64,000 bases of DNA from positions 558,001 to 622,000 of the forward strand of contig JAUXVU010000023.1 of the NCBI GenBank assembly GCA_030680295.1, written 5' to 3'. The translations under genes were made by a program, and so were the position numbers. Shown here piece after piece: positions 27,208 to 40,447 of this stretch (positions are counted from its first letter, which is position 1; the number at the start of each line of letters is the position of its first letter). The stretch is from Moraxellaceae bacterium. GTDB taxonomy: Bacteria; Pseudomonadota; Gammaproteobacteria; Pseudomonadales; Moraxellaceae. Under the pieces are notes generated by a model. That model made no database searches and had not been told where the DNA came from. It saw only the letters and a list, made by a program, of their open reading frames with translations.

Positions 27208-28713
27208 ATGAATCGCTACTCCGCAAGTCCGCTAGCACCGTTGCTGGCACTCATTCTTGGCGCGCTCATGCCGCTAGGCTTAGCCCCACTGACATGGTGG
27301 CCGATTGCCTTAGTGGCGCTGGGTCTGTTCTTTGAACTACTGCAGCAAGACAATGCGAAACGCGCCGCCAAAATTGCCTACTGCTTTGGCTTAGGGTTAT
27401 GGCTGCATGGTGGTAGTTGGCTACTTGTGTCCATGCACGACTACGGTGACACCTCTTGGCCACTCGCTATTGTCTTACTCACACTAGTCGCCATGGTCAT
27501 GGCCAGTTTTTTTGCACTGATTGGCTGGCTAAACGTCAAGCTCAAGTTACAGCCCTATTCGTGGCTGGCGCTGCCTGCCCTGTTTGTGCTGGGTGAATGG
27601 TTACGTAGCTGGGTGTTAACAGGCTTCCCTTGGCTGATGCTAGGTTATGGCTTTATTGACACCCCGCTAGCTGGCTGGGCACCAATTGTGGGCATTTACG
27701 GTGTGAGTTTTGCCGCTGCCATTACCGCGACAGCGTTGATTCGCATTTGGCGCTTGGGCAAACAAGCGCCTGCCGCCATTTTTGCCCTAGCCTTAACGTG
27801 GATCGTGGGTGGTTTATTGCTACCCATTAGCTGGACCGAAATCGATAAGACCAAACCCATCACCGTCAGTCTGGTGCAGGGCAACATTCCACAGGAGTCT
27901 AAATGGGCACTGGAATGGCGAGATAAAACGCTAGAGATTTATAACAACCTAACCGCCAATGAATGGGGACAGGATGTGGTGTTGTGGCCAGAAGCCGCCA
28001 TTCCCATGTTTGCTCATGAGGCCACGGAAGAGCTGACTCAGCTCGAAATGGAAGCACTTCGCAGCAATACGGCGTTTGTCACCGGCATTCCGTTTGCGAC
28101 CTGGAATAAAACTCAAACCGAAGTGCTTTATTACAACAGCATTGCGGCATTAGGAAATGGCGTCGGCATTTACCATAAACAGCAGCTAGTACCAATTGGT
28201 GAATACATTCCCTTTGAAGACTGGTTGCGCGGCACCATTCCGTTTTTTGACTTGCCCATGTCCAGCTTTACCTGGGGGCCACGTAGTCAGGCACCTTTGA
28301 TGCTGGGCGATTACGCCATGGCACCCTTTATTTGTTACGAAATTGCCTACCCAAGCTTAGTACAGCGCCTATCAAGACCAGCCGATTACCTTGTCACTAT
28401 TAGTAATGATGGCTGGTTTGGACGCTCGATTGGTCCTGACCAACACTTCCAGATGGTGCGTATGCGTGCTCGTGAAACTGGTCGCTATATTTTGCGCGGC
28501 ACCAATAATGGCATTACCGCCATCTTGGATGACAAAGGTGATATCACAGCCATTGCACCGCGTTTTGAGGCGACTGTATTACGCGGTGAAATTTATCCCG
28601 CCACTGGCCATACACCATGGCAGCGCATGGGCGTATGGCCACTGCTATCGAGCTTAACTGCTTTACTCGCCTTGCTCACCGGCCTGCGCTGGCGTCAACA
28701 TCGTCGCCAATAA
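27208..28713 (+). CDS. lnt: Apolipoprotein N-acyltransferase
   Basis: Integral inner-membrane enzyme that adds the third acyl chain to lipoproteins. The N-terminal half (1-200) has about six to seven membrane segments; the periplasmic nitrilase-like domain follows with the catalytic triad Glu262 (WPEAAIP), Lys324 (YHKQQLVPIGEYIPFE) and Cys376 (PFICYEIAYP). A last membrane segment ends the 501 residues. It closes the phoH-ybeY-corC-lnt operon. The final 51 bases overlap the convergent COG0523 gene, an unusually long overlap. Confidence 0.95.
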   Translation: MNRYSASPLAPLLALILGALMPLGLAPLTWWPIALVALGLFFELLQQDNAKRAAKIAYCFGLGLWLHGGSWLLVSMHDYGDTSWPLAIVLLTLVAMVMASFFALIGWLNVKLKLQPYSWLALPALFVLGEWLRSWVLTGFPWLMLGYGFIDTPLAGWAPIVGIYGVSFAAAITATALIRIWRLGKQAPAAIFALALTWIVGGLLLPISWTEIDKTKPITVSLVQGNIPQESKWALEWRDKTLEIYNNLTANEWGQDVVLWPEAAIPMFAHEATEELTQLEMEALRSNTAFVTGIPFATWNKTQTEVLYYNSIAALGNGVGIYHKQQLVPIGEYIPFEDWLRGTIPFFDLPMSSFTWGPRSQAPLMLGDYAMAPFICYEIAYPSLVQRLSRPADYLVTISNDGWFGRSIGPDQHFQMVRMRARETGRYILRGTNNGITAILDDKGDITAIAPRFEATVLRGEIYPATGHTPWQRMGVWPLLSSLTALLALLTGLRWRQHRRQ

Positions 28714-29676
28714 TTGCTGTTCATTTTGCGCCCAGTCTCTGGCCTGTGGCGCAATCAACTCCAACCGACTGTCAGCGCGATACTCACTTTGCCTTACCGC
28801 AAAAGTACCGGCTTCGATATTAAAAAATAACCAGCCCTGATTAGTATGCAACACGCCTTTGATGCGACTAACAAGCTGTGTCTGCCATGCCAACAACAAG
28901 CTCATCAGCAAATCATGATCAAACTGCCAGTCAGCAGGAAATACCCAGCCACCCACTTCATGATCCAAGGCCTTTTGATGATAGTGATACGGCGGGTCAA
29001 TCGCCGGAGCCGCCTCAGTACTGGCTGTAGGCTGACGATGTAATAACGAACGCCGCTGCTGAGCTGGCTTTAACACAGGCACCTGCAGGCAGGCTAAATC
29101 AATATCAATTAATTCACCGTCAGCCTGACCGACACTAAAAAATGGTTTGGCTGGCACTTGTGACTCAGCAAAGCTGCGCGCTTGCGCTTGCTCCTCAGCA
29201 CTAAGAACATCCTGCTTAGTAAGAATCAAGGCGTCAGCAATAGCGACTTGCGCTAAAAAAGTCTCATGTGTGCGGATTTTTTCATCAGCTAATTGACGAC
29301 CATCCACTGCACATAAACTGGCACCCAAACTGAAGTAATGCTGCCAATGCGGTGCTGTTAGTGTTTCACGAATTTGCACCGGATGACCAAGACCTGATGG
29401 CTCAATTAACAACCGTGCAATGCCAGGCTCTGAACTAATTTGGCCTAGGGTAATTTGCATGGGTAAGTTCTGAGCACAACACATGCAACCTCCGGGCACG
29501 GCTTTTACCAACACATCACTGCCCGCCCAGGCGGCTTGATCAATCCCAATTCGACCAAACTCATTGACTAATACCGCCCAGCGCTCGCCTGCTGGACGTT
29601 TAGCGATAAGTGCCGTAATCAAGCTTGTTTTGCCCGCCCCTAAAAACCCGGTGATGAGGTGTACAGCAATTGTCAT
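28663..29676 (-). CDS. COG0523 (CobW-like) metal-chaperone GTPase
   Basis: G3E-family GTPase. Walker A is GFLGAGKTS (10-18) and the metal-binding CxCC is Cys64, Cys66, Cys67 in GGCMCCAQ. A GTP base motif LTKQD lies near 155, and a C-terminal CobW_C domain (HQKALDHEVGGWVFPADWQFD) follows. The family moves zinc or other metals to client proteins. At 337 residues it is the shorter YjiA/YeiR-like form. No Zur-like site was seen upstream, so it may serve a different metal or condition from the paralogue at 30719-31930. Confidence 0.88.
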   Translation of the reverse strand: MTIAVHLITGFLGAGKTSLITALIAKRPAGERWAVLVNEFGRIGIDQAAWAGSDVLVKAVPGGCMCCAQNLPMQITLGQISSEPGIARLLIEPSGLGHPVQIRETLTAPHWQHYFSLGASLCAVDGRQLADEKIRTHETFLAQVAIADALILTKQDVLSAEEQAQARSFAESQVPAKPFFSVGQADGELIDIDLACLQVPVLKPAQQRRSLLHRQPTASTEAAPAIDPPYHYHQKALDHEVGGWVFPADWQFDHDLLMSLLLAWQTQLVSRIKGVLHTNQGWLFFNIEAGTFAVRQSEYRADSRLELIAPQARDWAQNEQQLLATMLTPAQAGEQGE

Positions 29677-29783
29677 GCTCTCATTTCTCCCAAATAACCA
29701 CTAAAGCGTTGTACTGCCTTTCCAAACACCGTCAACGGTGGCTAGACTGTCAATAGAGTTTACGGGTTAGAGGCCATATCAGC

Positions 29784-30722
29784 ATGAACATCTTGATCAC
29801 CGGTGGAACTGGATTTATTGGCAGCCAGCTGATTGCCCAACTATTGGCAGACGACGTAGAAGCACCCAAACAAATCACGGTACTCACTCGCTACCCAGAC
29901 AAAGCCCGTAACAAACTGGGTCAGCTTGATGGCGCCTCAAACATCAACTTCATACAGCGTTTAGATGAACTTGCTCGCGACACAGTTTTTCATGCTGTTA
30001 TCAATCTAGCCGGCGAAGGCATTGCTGATAAACCGTGGACACCACAACGTAAACGTGAATTAGCCGCTAGTCGCATTGCCTTAACCGAAGACTTGGTGGA
30101 TTGGATACGCCGCGCCAAACACAAACCATCCGTTTTAATTTCTGGCTCAGCTATCGGCTGGTATGGCAATCAGCAAGACCAAATTCTTGATGAAAACGCA
30201 ACAGCTCACAACGAATACGTTCATCAGCTCTGTCATTTATGGGAACAGGCCGCGCTCAATGCTGAACAATATGGATTGCGTGTTTGTCTTATTCGCACAG
30301 GTGTTGTGGTCGGGCCCAATGGTGGTTTTTTACGTCGTCTGCTCCCGGTTTTTGGCTTAGGTCTTGGTGGACCGTTAGGTCATGGCCAGCAATACCTATC
30401 TTGGGTTGCACTCGCTGACGTGGTCGCCGTCATTCAACACCTAGTAGCCGACAACAGCTTGACCGGCGTGTTTAATGTCACCGGCCCACGCCCCGTTACC
30501 AATCAAGAATTCACCAGCACTTTAGCCGGCTTGTTACGACGCCCTGCATTTTTCCGTGTGCCCGCCACGGTACTTAAACTGGCCATGGGTGAAATGTCGA
30601 CCCTATTGTTGGATGGCCAGCGCGTAGTGCCTAGTCGCCTATTACAAGAGCGCTTCCATTTTCAACACCCCACACTGGAATCCGCACTACGCGCGGCACT
30701 TAAAGCCCGCCGCAAACATTAG
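29784..30722 (+). CDS. TIGR01777 family NAD(P)-dependent epimerase (YfcH-like)
   Basis: Short-chain dehydrogenase/reductase fold. The N-terminal nucleotide motif is [12 protein letters not shown] (5-16), followed by [21 protein letters not shown], the hallmark of the TIGR01777/SulA-YfcH group, and [10 protein letters not shown] with the active-site Tyr region. The 312-residue length is normal. Biochemical function is unknown for the family. It lies between two COG0523 GTPases on the opposite strand and overlaps the second by 4 bases at the 3' end. Confidence 0.9.
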   Translation: MNILITGGTGFIGSQLIAQLLADDVEAPKQITVLTRYPDKARNKLGQLDGASNINFIQRLDELARDTVFHAVINLAGEGIADKPWTPQRKRELAASRIALTEDLVDWIRRAKHKPSVLISGSAIGWYGNQQDQILDENATAHNEYVHQLCHLWEQAALNAEQYGLRVCLIRTGVVVGPNGGFLRRLLPVFGLGLGGPLGHGQQYLSWVALADVVAVIQHLVADNSLTGVFNVTGPRPVTNQEFTSTLAGLLRRPAFFRVPATVLKLAMGEMSTLLLDGQRVVPSRLLQERFHFQHPTLESALRAALKARRKH

Positions 30723-31930
30723 CCCCAGCTTGGGAAGGGGTCATTAAACTCAGCCCAAGCATCCGGCCCCATTGCCATTTCGGTATCCGTTAACAAGCAG
30801 GCATCCAAATGGGACTTGGCCAGTTCTTTATCAACCGACTGTCCAATATAGACAATCTGTTGACGGCAATCGCCTACGTCTTGGTCCCAGTTCGATAAAA
30901 TATAATCGCGATCCTCTTCGCTCTCTGGCCAACGATCTGGCTCTACCGCGGCCCACCAAAAGCCAGCAGGACCGTGACGCATAATGCCGCCAGATTGGGA
31001 ATAGTTGCCGGCCATTTTTGGTCGTGAAGCCAGCCAAAAAAAGCCTTTGCTACGCAACAGGCGGCCACCACCGGGCCAAGGTTGCTGTAAAAACTGCCAA
31101 AAGCGCTCTGGATGAAATGGACGACGGGCATCATAGACAAATGAACTAATGCCGTACTCTTCCATTTCCGGCACATGCTCACCACGAATTTCAGCCAACC
31201 AGCCAGGTGCCGCACTAGCTCGATCAAAATCAAATAGGCCAGTATTTAATACTTGCTTTAGGTCGATATTGCCTTGGCTCATCGGTAGGATTTTTGCGTG
31301 TCTGTTCAGGCTGCGCAGCACTGCCATTAAGGCATTAACATCGTCTTCTTCAACTAAGTCGGTTTTGCTCACCAGCAATACATCAGCAAATTCAACTTGC
31401 TCAATTAACAGATCAGCCACGGTGCGTTCATCATCCTCACCCAGCGACTCACCTGTTTCTTGTAGTGAGCGCGCGGCCAAATATTCCTCAGGAAAATTCA
31501 CCGCATCAACCACAGTCACCAAGGTGTCTAAACGGGCGATATCCGACAGCGACACACCTTCTTCATCACGAAATGTAAAGGTTTCTGCCACCGGCAGTGG
31601 TTCAGAAATACCGGTAGATTCAATCACCAAATAATCAAATGCTTTCTCGCGCGCAAGTGAGGCGACTTCTTCCAGCAAATCCTCACGCAAGGTGCAGCAA
31701 ATACAACCATTCGACATTTCCACCAGTCGTTCTTCACCACGACGTAAATCAACCTGCTGATTCACTAAGTCGGCATCAATATTCACTTCACTTAGGTCAT
31801 TTACAATGACCGCCACACGCAGTCCTTCGCGGTTATTTAGAATATGACTTAACAGTGTGGTCTTTCCTGCCCCTAAAAAACCGGAGAGCACTGTTACCGG
31901 CAAGCGTGTGTCCTGCGTTATAACTGACAT
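30719..31930 (-). CDS. COG0523 zinc-metallochaperone GTPase (ZigA/YciC-like)
   Basis: G3E GTPase of 403 residues: Walker [10 protein letters not shown] (17-25), metal motif Cys76, Cys78, Cys79 in [11 protein letters not shown], a guanine motif [12 protein letters not shown], and an extended C-terminal domain ([26 protein letters not shown]) found in the large ZigA/YciC branch. Members of that branch are induced by zinc starvation and pass zinc to essential enzymes. Two things support a zinc role: the protein branch and a Zur-like box 21 bases upstream of the ATG. A GAGG ribosome-binding site precedes the start. Confidence 0.9.
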   Translation of the reverse strand: MSVITQDTRLPVTVLSGFLGAGKTTLLSHILNNREGLRVAVIVNDLSEVNIDADLVNQQVDLRRGEERLVEMSNGCICCTLREDLLEEVASLAREKAFDYLVIESTGISEPLPVAETFTFRDEEGVSLSDIARLDTLVTVVDAVNFPEEYLAARSLQETGESLGEDDERTVADLLIEQVEFADVLLVSKTDLVEEDDVNALMAVLRSLNRHAKILPMSQGNIDLKQVLNTGLFDFDRASAAPGWLAEIRGEHVPEMEEYGISSFVYDARRPFHPERFWQFLQQPWPGGGRLLRSKGFFWLASRPKMAGNYSQSGGIMRHGPAGFWWAAVEPDRWPESEEDRDYILSNWDQDVGDCRQQIVYIGQSVDKELAKSHLDACLLTDTEMAMGPDAWAEFNDPFPSWG

Positions 31931-31950
31931 GATCCAACCTCAAGCGTAAG

Positions 31951-31973
31951 CATATGCAACATTATAACATGTC
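31951..31973 (-). promoter_or_regulatory. Candidate Zur (zinc uptake regulator) box
   Basis: On the minus strand the site contains ATGTTATAAT, identical to one half of the gammaproteobacterial Zur operator, whose consensus is a 23-base GAAATGTTATAnTATAACATTTC-type palindrome. The whole site agrees at about 16 of 22 defined positions; the second half is weaker. It lies 21 bases before the zigA-like start and 72 bases before the TolC-like gene on the other strand. Confidence 0.55.
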
Positions 31974-32044
31974 AATTGATTCCGTCAGTCAACCGCAACT
32001 GATTAAATCACGTCATCATCAGCAAATACTTTCATCCAACTGGG

Positions 32045-33397
32045 ATGTGCTTCGTGCTTAGATCATTTTTTTCAACCTGTTTGTGGACTGCAACACTACT
32101 GTTGTCATCACAAACTCATGCCAACAGCGCCATCGACTGTCCCGATTTAAAGACAGAAGGCCAAGTAACACTGGCACAAGTCATCGACCGAGTGTTATGC
32201 GCCAACACTGACACTCGCGCAGCATGGCAACGAGTACAAACTCAGCAGGCTCAGGTCGGCGTAGCACGCTCATCGTACTACCCAAGTGTCAGCATAAATG
32301 CAGGCGTGGCACGCAGTGGCGAACAAATTGGTCAAGGCGAAAATACCCGCCAGCACAACATCAGCAGCAACTGGCTGCTATGGGACTTTGGTGGGCGCCG
32401 GGCAGGGCTTGAGCAAGCCAAACTTACGCTTTCTGCACTACAACAAAACGCCGATTTACGTAGCCAAGAGCGTGCAATTTCTGCCGTACAAGCTTTTTTT
32501 CAACAACTAGCCAGTCAGGATAATTTAACCGCTGCCAAGGCGAGTGCCGAAGCTGCTGACGAGACTGCCAAAGCAGCTCAACGTCGGTTTAGTTTGGGCT
32601 CAGCCACGAAAGAAGATGTACTGCAGGCGCAAACGGCGGCGGCACAAGCTTTGTTATTGGTTATTCAACGTCAAGGTGAGTTATCTAGTGTGCAAGGTCA
32701 GCTTGCTACGCTGGCTGCCTACCCCGCTAGCATGGCATTAACCCTGCAGCCTTATGCGCAAGAGCAAGTTCAAAATGAACTGCCGAATATCGAGGCATTG
32801 ACACAGTTTGCCATCAACACACGCCCAGATCGCCTAGCTCAACAAGCACGTTTAGCAGCTAACGAATCTGAACTAGACCGACTAGCATCTCAGTCGCTGC
32901 CCAGCATCAGTGTCAGTGCCAGCCAAGGCAGCCGCTTGGATGATTTTGGTCAGCGTGATTCTGGACAAATTGCCTTAACGGCCAGCATGCCGTTGTTTAC
33001 TGGTTTTAGTTTGACTAACCAACGACGTGCCGTACGCTCACAAATTGATGAACAAGGCATTGAGTTAGACCGTATCGAGCAACAAATTCAGCTTGATGTC
33101 TGGTTAGCTTGGCAACGTCTGAATACCGCGATTGCTCGTATTCAAGCAACACAGGCATTACTACAAGCAGCCACTGAATCAAACCGCGCGGCTCGAGCAC
33201 GTTATGACGCGGGATTAGGTAATTTACTGAATGTGCTTAATGCCCAAAGTAATCTTGCTGACGCCATGCAACAACAAGCGCAGTCCACTTACGACTTGGC
33301 CGCAGCGCGATTGCAACTAGCCCAGGTCAGTGGACTTTTAGTACGCGATGAATACCCATTGTTACCCAGCTTTGCTATCGAGGAAATACAGCCATGA
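32045..33397 (+). CDS. TolC family outer-membrane efflux channel
   Basis: The 450-residue protein has a signal peptide (1-26, ending near THANS) and two repeats of the outer-membrane-efflux-protein fold: alpha-helical barrel segments rich in Gln and Ala (LTAAKASAEAADET, RARYDAGLGNLLNVLNAQ) and beta strands (ISVSASQGSRLDDFG). The RARYDAGLG and RRFSLGSATKEDVLQAQ motifs are the equatorial repeats. It heads an operon with MacA-like and split MacB-like genes, each overlapping by 1-4 bases, so it is the dedicated exit duct for that ABC exporter. Confidence 0.93.
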   Translation: MCFVLRSFFSTCLWTATLLLSSQTHANSAIDCPDLKTEGQVTLAQVIDRVLCANTDTRAAWQRVQTQQAQVGVARSSYYPSVSINAGVARSGEQIGQGENTRQHNISSNWLLWDFGGRRAGLEQAKLTLSALQQNADLRSQERAISAVQAFFQQLASQDNLTAAKASAEAADETAKAAQRRFSLGSATKEDVLQAQTAAAQALLLVIQRQGELSSVQGQLATLAAYPASMALTLQPYAQEQVQNELPNIEALTQFAINTRPDRLAQQARLAANESELDRLASQSLPSISVSASQGSRLDDFGQRDSGQIALTASMPLFTGFSLTNQRRAVRSQIDEQGIELDRIEQQIQLDVWLAWQRLNTAIARIQATQALLQAATESNRAARARYDAGLGNLLNVLNAQSNLADAMQQQAQSTYDLAAARLQLAQVSGLLVRDEYPLLPSFAIEEIQP

Positions 33398-34515
33398 GCG
33401 CTCCTATTCGTTTTGCGCTAACACTAATACTGCTCACTGGCCTGAGTGCATGCGGCAGTAATAATGCCAACAACCAATACCGCACAGAAACCCTATCACG
33501 CGGTGACATTGCTGAAACAGTTTCAGCCAATGGTCAGCTCAGCCCCGTCACACTGGTGTCTGTCGGCACACAGGTTTCTGGCATCGTGCAAAGTTATAGT
33601 GCCGACTTCAATGATCCTGTCACTGCCGGCCAAGTGCTAATGCGTCTTGATGACTCGCTCATTCGCGCGCAACTCACTCAATCTCGTGCCAATTTAAATA
33701 GCGCACAAGCAAGCCTTCGACTGGCTCAAAATAATTGGAACCGTATACAGCCCTTGGTGAAAGAAGGTTTTGCCTCTGGCCAAGAACAAGATCAGTCACA
33801 GCAAGCACTAGCCGAGGCTCGTGCTCGCCTAAACCAAGCTCAGGCACAAGTTGAGCGTGACGAAGTCAATTTGAGTTATACGGTGATTCGCTCGCCAGTT
33901 GCCGGTGTAGTCGTGTCCCGTGCCGTTGATGTTGGACAAACCGTAGCCGCCAGTTTTCAAACACCTGAGCTCTATCAAATTGCCCAAGACCTTCGCCAAA
34001 TGGTTATTAATGCCTACTTTACGGAGTCTGATATTGGCCGTATCAAAGTAGGACAAAAAGCCAGTTTTAGAGTGGATGCTTATGCTGACCGCAGCTTTAA
34101 AGGCGAAGTCAAACAAGTTCGACTCAACCCACGTAACGAGCAAAATGTGGTGACTTATGATGTCGTCATCAGCGTGGATAATCCGGATGAAATTTTACTG
34201 CCGGGCATGACTGCCAGTGTCAGCATCATTACTCAAGAACGAGAAAATGCCCTGCGTGTACCAACTGCAGCATTACGCTTTCGCCCACCAGCAGGTGCCA
34301 ACGTTAGTGCACCACCTGACTTGCGCGGCAATGTTCTATGGTTGCTCGATAGCGGCCAACTTAAGGCTATACCTGTGCGTTTAGGCATCACTGACCGACG
34401 TTATAGTGAAGTCATTAGCGACGAGCTAGATGAAACAACCTCAGTCGTTATTGAGCATGTACAAGATGCTAAAACTCAAGCGGGCAGCGGCATGCGGTTT
34501 AGGATGTCACCATAA
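33394..34515 (+). CDS. macA: MacA-like periplasmic adaptor of an ABC exporter
   Basis: Membrane fusion protein of 373 residues with a lipoprotein signal (LSAC at 18-21). The first lipoyl half (GQLSPVTLVSVGTQVSGIV) is followed by a helical hairpin (about 90-150), the second lipoyl half (SPVAGVVVSRAVDVGQTV) and beta-barrel domain (GMTASVSI). The GTQVSG motif is typical of MacA rather than AcrA. The ATG overlaps the TolC stop (ATGA), and the stop overlaps the ATPase start (TAATG). Confidence 0.9.
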   Translation: MSAPIRFALTLILLTGLSACGSNNANNQYRTETLSRGDIAETVSANGQLSPVTLVSVGTQVSGIVQSYSADFNDPVTAGQVLMRLDDSLIRAQLTQSRANLNSAQASLRLAQNNWNRIQPLVKEGFASGQEQDQSQQALAEARARLNQAQAQVERDEVNLSYTVIRSPVAGVVVSRAVDVGQTVAASFQTPELYQIAQDLRQMVINAYFTESDIGRIKVGQKASFRVDAYADRSFKGEVKQVRLNPRNEQNVVTYDVVISVDNPDEILLPGMTASVSIITQERENALRVPTAALRFRPPAGANVSAPPDLRGNVLWLLDSGQLKAIPVRLGITDRRYSEVISDELDETTSVVIEHVQDAKTQAGSGMRFRMSP

Positions 34516-35264
34516 TGAATGAAAATAAACCTAGCGTCATTGAGCTGCACGACTTGTGCAAGGACTATCCAGGCGCGGATGGCCCTACGCCTGTTTTAAA
34601 GAATATCAACATAGATATTCAGTCCGGCGAATTTGTTGCCATCATGGGGCCATCAGGCTCTGGCAAGTCAACACTGATGAATGTGTTGGGCTGTCTTGAT
34701 ACCGCAACCTCTGGCCAGTACTTATTAAGTGATCAGAACATCAACTTAATGAATGTAGCGAGCCTTGCTCAGTTGCGTAATCGCTTCATTGGTTTTGTTT
34801 TTCAGGGCTTTAATTTATTACCACGCAGCAGCTTATTAGATAACGTTGCCATGCCACTGATTTATGCCGGCGTACCACTGGTGGAGCGGCGAGCGCGTGC
34901 GCAGCTCATGCTCAATAAAGTTGGCTTAGGGTCGCGCGCCAGCGCATTGCCTAGTCAAATTTCAGGGGGCCAGCAGCAGCGTGTGGCGATTGCTAGAGCG
35001 CTCGTTAATGAACCGGCATTAATCCTTGCCGATGAGCCCACAGGCAATCTAGATAGCAGCACTAGTGGCGACATCATGAACTTATTTACCGAGCTCAACC
35101 GCAAAGATGGCATCACCTTAGTACTAGTCACGCATGAGGCCGATATTGCTGCCTACGCACAACGGCTAATCCGCTTAGTTGATGGCCACAAAGTTCATGA
35201 TGGCGATGTAGAAACCGGCCTTGCACAAGCCATGCATATACCGACAACTGGGGATGCAGCCTAA
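34515..35264 (+). CDS. MacB/LolD-like ABC exporter ATPase
   Basis: Cytoplasmic ABC ATPase (249 residues): Walker [10 protein letters not shown] (45-53), Q-loop [10 protein letters not shown], signature [14 protein letters not shown], Walker [14 protein letters not shown] and the H-loop VTHEAD. In E. coli the same module is fused to the permease in MacB; here it is a separate gene. The TAATG overlaps on both sides show tight coupling with adaptor and permease. Confidence 0.93.
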   Translation: MNENKPSVIELHDLCKDYPGADGPTPVLKNINIDIQSGEFVAIMGPSGSGKSTLMNVLGCLDTATSGQYLLSDQNINLMNVASLAQLRNRFIGFVFQGFNLLPRSSLLDNVAMPLIYAGVPLVERRARAQLMLNKVGLGSRASALPSQISGGQQQRVAIARALVNEPALILADEPTGNLDSSTSGDIMNLFTELNRKDGITLVLVTHEADIAAYAQRLIRLVDGHKVHDGDVETGLAQAMHIPTTGDAA

Positions 35265-36458
35265 TGTGGTGGGTCATGTTACGCGAAGCCCTGCTCGCGC
35301 TTAAGGCGAATGGGCTACGCAGCTTTTTAACCATGCTCGGTATGATTATTGGCGTCGGCTCAGTGGTCGCTATGTTGGCTATTGGCCAAGGCGTGCAGGA
35401 AAAAGTGAACGAGTCCATCCGCAGCATGGGCGCCAACTTATTTATTGTCACACCAGGGTCAACTAGCGCGAATGGCGTTCGCAGTGGTTTTGGTAGCGCT
35501 GTAAGCCTAACCGTTGACGATGCCACATCGCTGGTTAGCGCACGCCATGTGCGTGCAGCTGCACCAGTTGTGCAAAGTAGTGCGCAAGTGGTGTTTGGCA
35601 CCAACAACTGGAACACCAGCATCATCGGCAGCAATGACGACTACTTTTCAGTGCGCGACTGGCCCATCAGCCAAGGTTACTCGTTTGCTGAGCCAGAAAT
35701 TCGTTCTGCTGCGCAAGTTGCCGTCATCGGCAAACGTGTAGCAACTGAGTTATTCGGCAGTACAGACCCCATTGGTCAAACCATTCGCATCCGTAACCTA
35801 CCGTTTGAGGTTATCGGCCTACTCAGCACGAAAGGCCAAAGCCTTGATGGTCGCGACCAAGACGACAGCATTGTCATGCCGGTGACCACGGTGCAACGCA
35901 AACTCACCGGCAACCGTTTTCGCGACTCCGTACGCATGATCATGGTGCAAGCCGAATCCGAAGATGTCATGCCCTTAGCCGAAGAAGGCATGCGGAGTTT
36001 GTTACGCCAGCGTCACCGACTCAGTGGCGATGCCGAGGATGACTTCACCATTCAAAATCTTACGGCGCTGGCTAATACTGCAGCAGAAACCACAGCTATT
36101 TTATCGTTGTTGCTGGGGGCAATTGCCTCAATTTCCCTGCTAGTCGGCGGCATTGGCATTATGAATATCATGCTGGTATCAGTCACCGAACGAACGCGTG
36201 AAATTGGCATTCGCATGGCCATTGGCGCACCGCCAAACGCGATACGTTCACAGTTTTTACTCGAAGCACTAATGATTTCTTTGTTAGGTTGCTTAATTGG
36301 TTTATTACTGGGGATTAGCGGCGCTTGGTTGGTAGCCACGATATTTAATTTACTGGTTATTGTCACGGTGTGGTCAATGCTACTGGCATTTGGCGTGGCC
36401 GCAGCCATTGGTATTTTCTTTGGCTTTTATCCGGCCAACCGTGCCGCCAAACTCAAAC

Positions 36459-36484
<26 letters not shown>
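35264..36484 (+). CDS. MacB-like ABC exporter permease
   Basis: Mechanotransmission-type permease of 406 residues. One N-terminal membrane segment (FLTMLGMIIGVGSVVAMLAIG, 20-40) precedes a large periplasmic MacB_PCD domain (about 50-270), then three C-terminal segments with GGIGIMNIMLVSVTERTREIGIR, the coupling-helix motif. No ATPase domain is present, as the ATPase is encoded just upstream. Substrate is unknown; macrolides, peptides and siderophores are exported by relatives. Its end overlaps the convergent ElyC-like gene by 26 bases. Confidence 0.93.
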
Positions 36485-39907
<3,423 letters not shown>

Positions 39908-39931
39908 GCCAGTCTTAGGAGAGTTAGCTCA

Positions 39932-40441
39932 ATGCGCCCTTATCTTGTTGCTCTGATGCTCTTAGGCCTTACCGCCTGTGGCTTTCAATTACGCGGAGTA
40001 ACACCGCAGCTGATGGAGCTGACACCGATTGCGCTGCAATCCGAGGCCAGCGAACTGGATCGTTTGTTAGAAGATGGTATTCGTCGTGTCGGTGGAGAAA
40101 TCAGTGGCGACGCTGACATTGTGCTGCATATCGGCAGTGAGCGCATTAGCCGCCAAACCTCTACACTAGACAGCCGCGCCAAAGCCGCAGAGTACACACT
40201 GATTTACGAAGTCGACTTTCAATTACGTCATGCCAACGGCATGCCTGCTAGCAACTTACGCAAAGTACAGCTGCGTCGCACGTATCAGTTCGACAACACG
40301 CGTATTGTCGGTAAGTTTGAAGAAGAAAACTTATTGTTGTCGCAGCTTCGTCAACAGGCCAGCGGGCAAATCGTCACCCAGTTAGCTCGTGCCAAACGCG
40401 CTGATTTAGCGCCTGATGCAAGCCCGGCACTGGCACCATAA
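39932..40441 (+). CDS. lptE: LPS-assembly lipoprotein LptE
   Basis: Outer-membrane lipoprotein that plugs LptD and completes the LPS export machine. The 169-residue product has a lipobox LTAC (13-16) followed by GFQLRG, the family's opening motif, and a VDFQLRH beta region with ASNLRKVQL. It lies between leuS and holA as in most gammaproteobacteria. TAGGAG precedes the ATG. Confidence 0.94.
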   Translation: MRPYLVALMLLGLTACGFQLRGVTPQLMELTPIALQSEASELDRLLEDGIRRVGGEISGDADIVLHIGSERISRQTSTLDSRAKAAEYTLIYEVDFQLRHANGMPASNLRKVQLRRTYQFDNTRIVGKFEEENLLLSQLRQQASGQIVTQLARAKRADLAPDASPALAP

Positions 40442-40447
40442 GCGACC

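Noticed and set aside
31149-31634. 161-codon plus-strand open frame opposite the ZigA-like gene
   Set aside because: Serine-rich reading of the complementary strand of a clearly coding gene; no start signal.
35128-35634. Minus-strand 168-codon open frame across the MacB ATPase/permease junction
   Set aside because: It crosses two overlapping well-supported genes and shows no motif.
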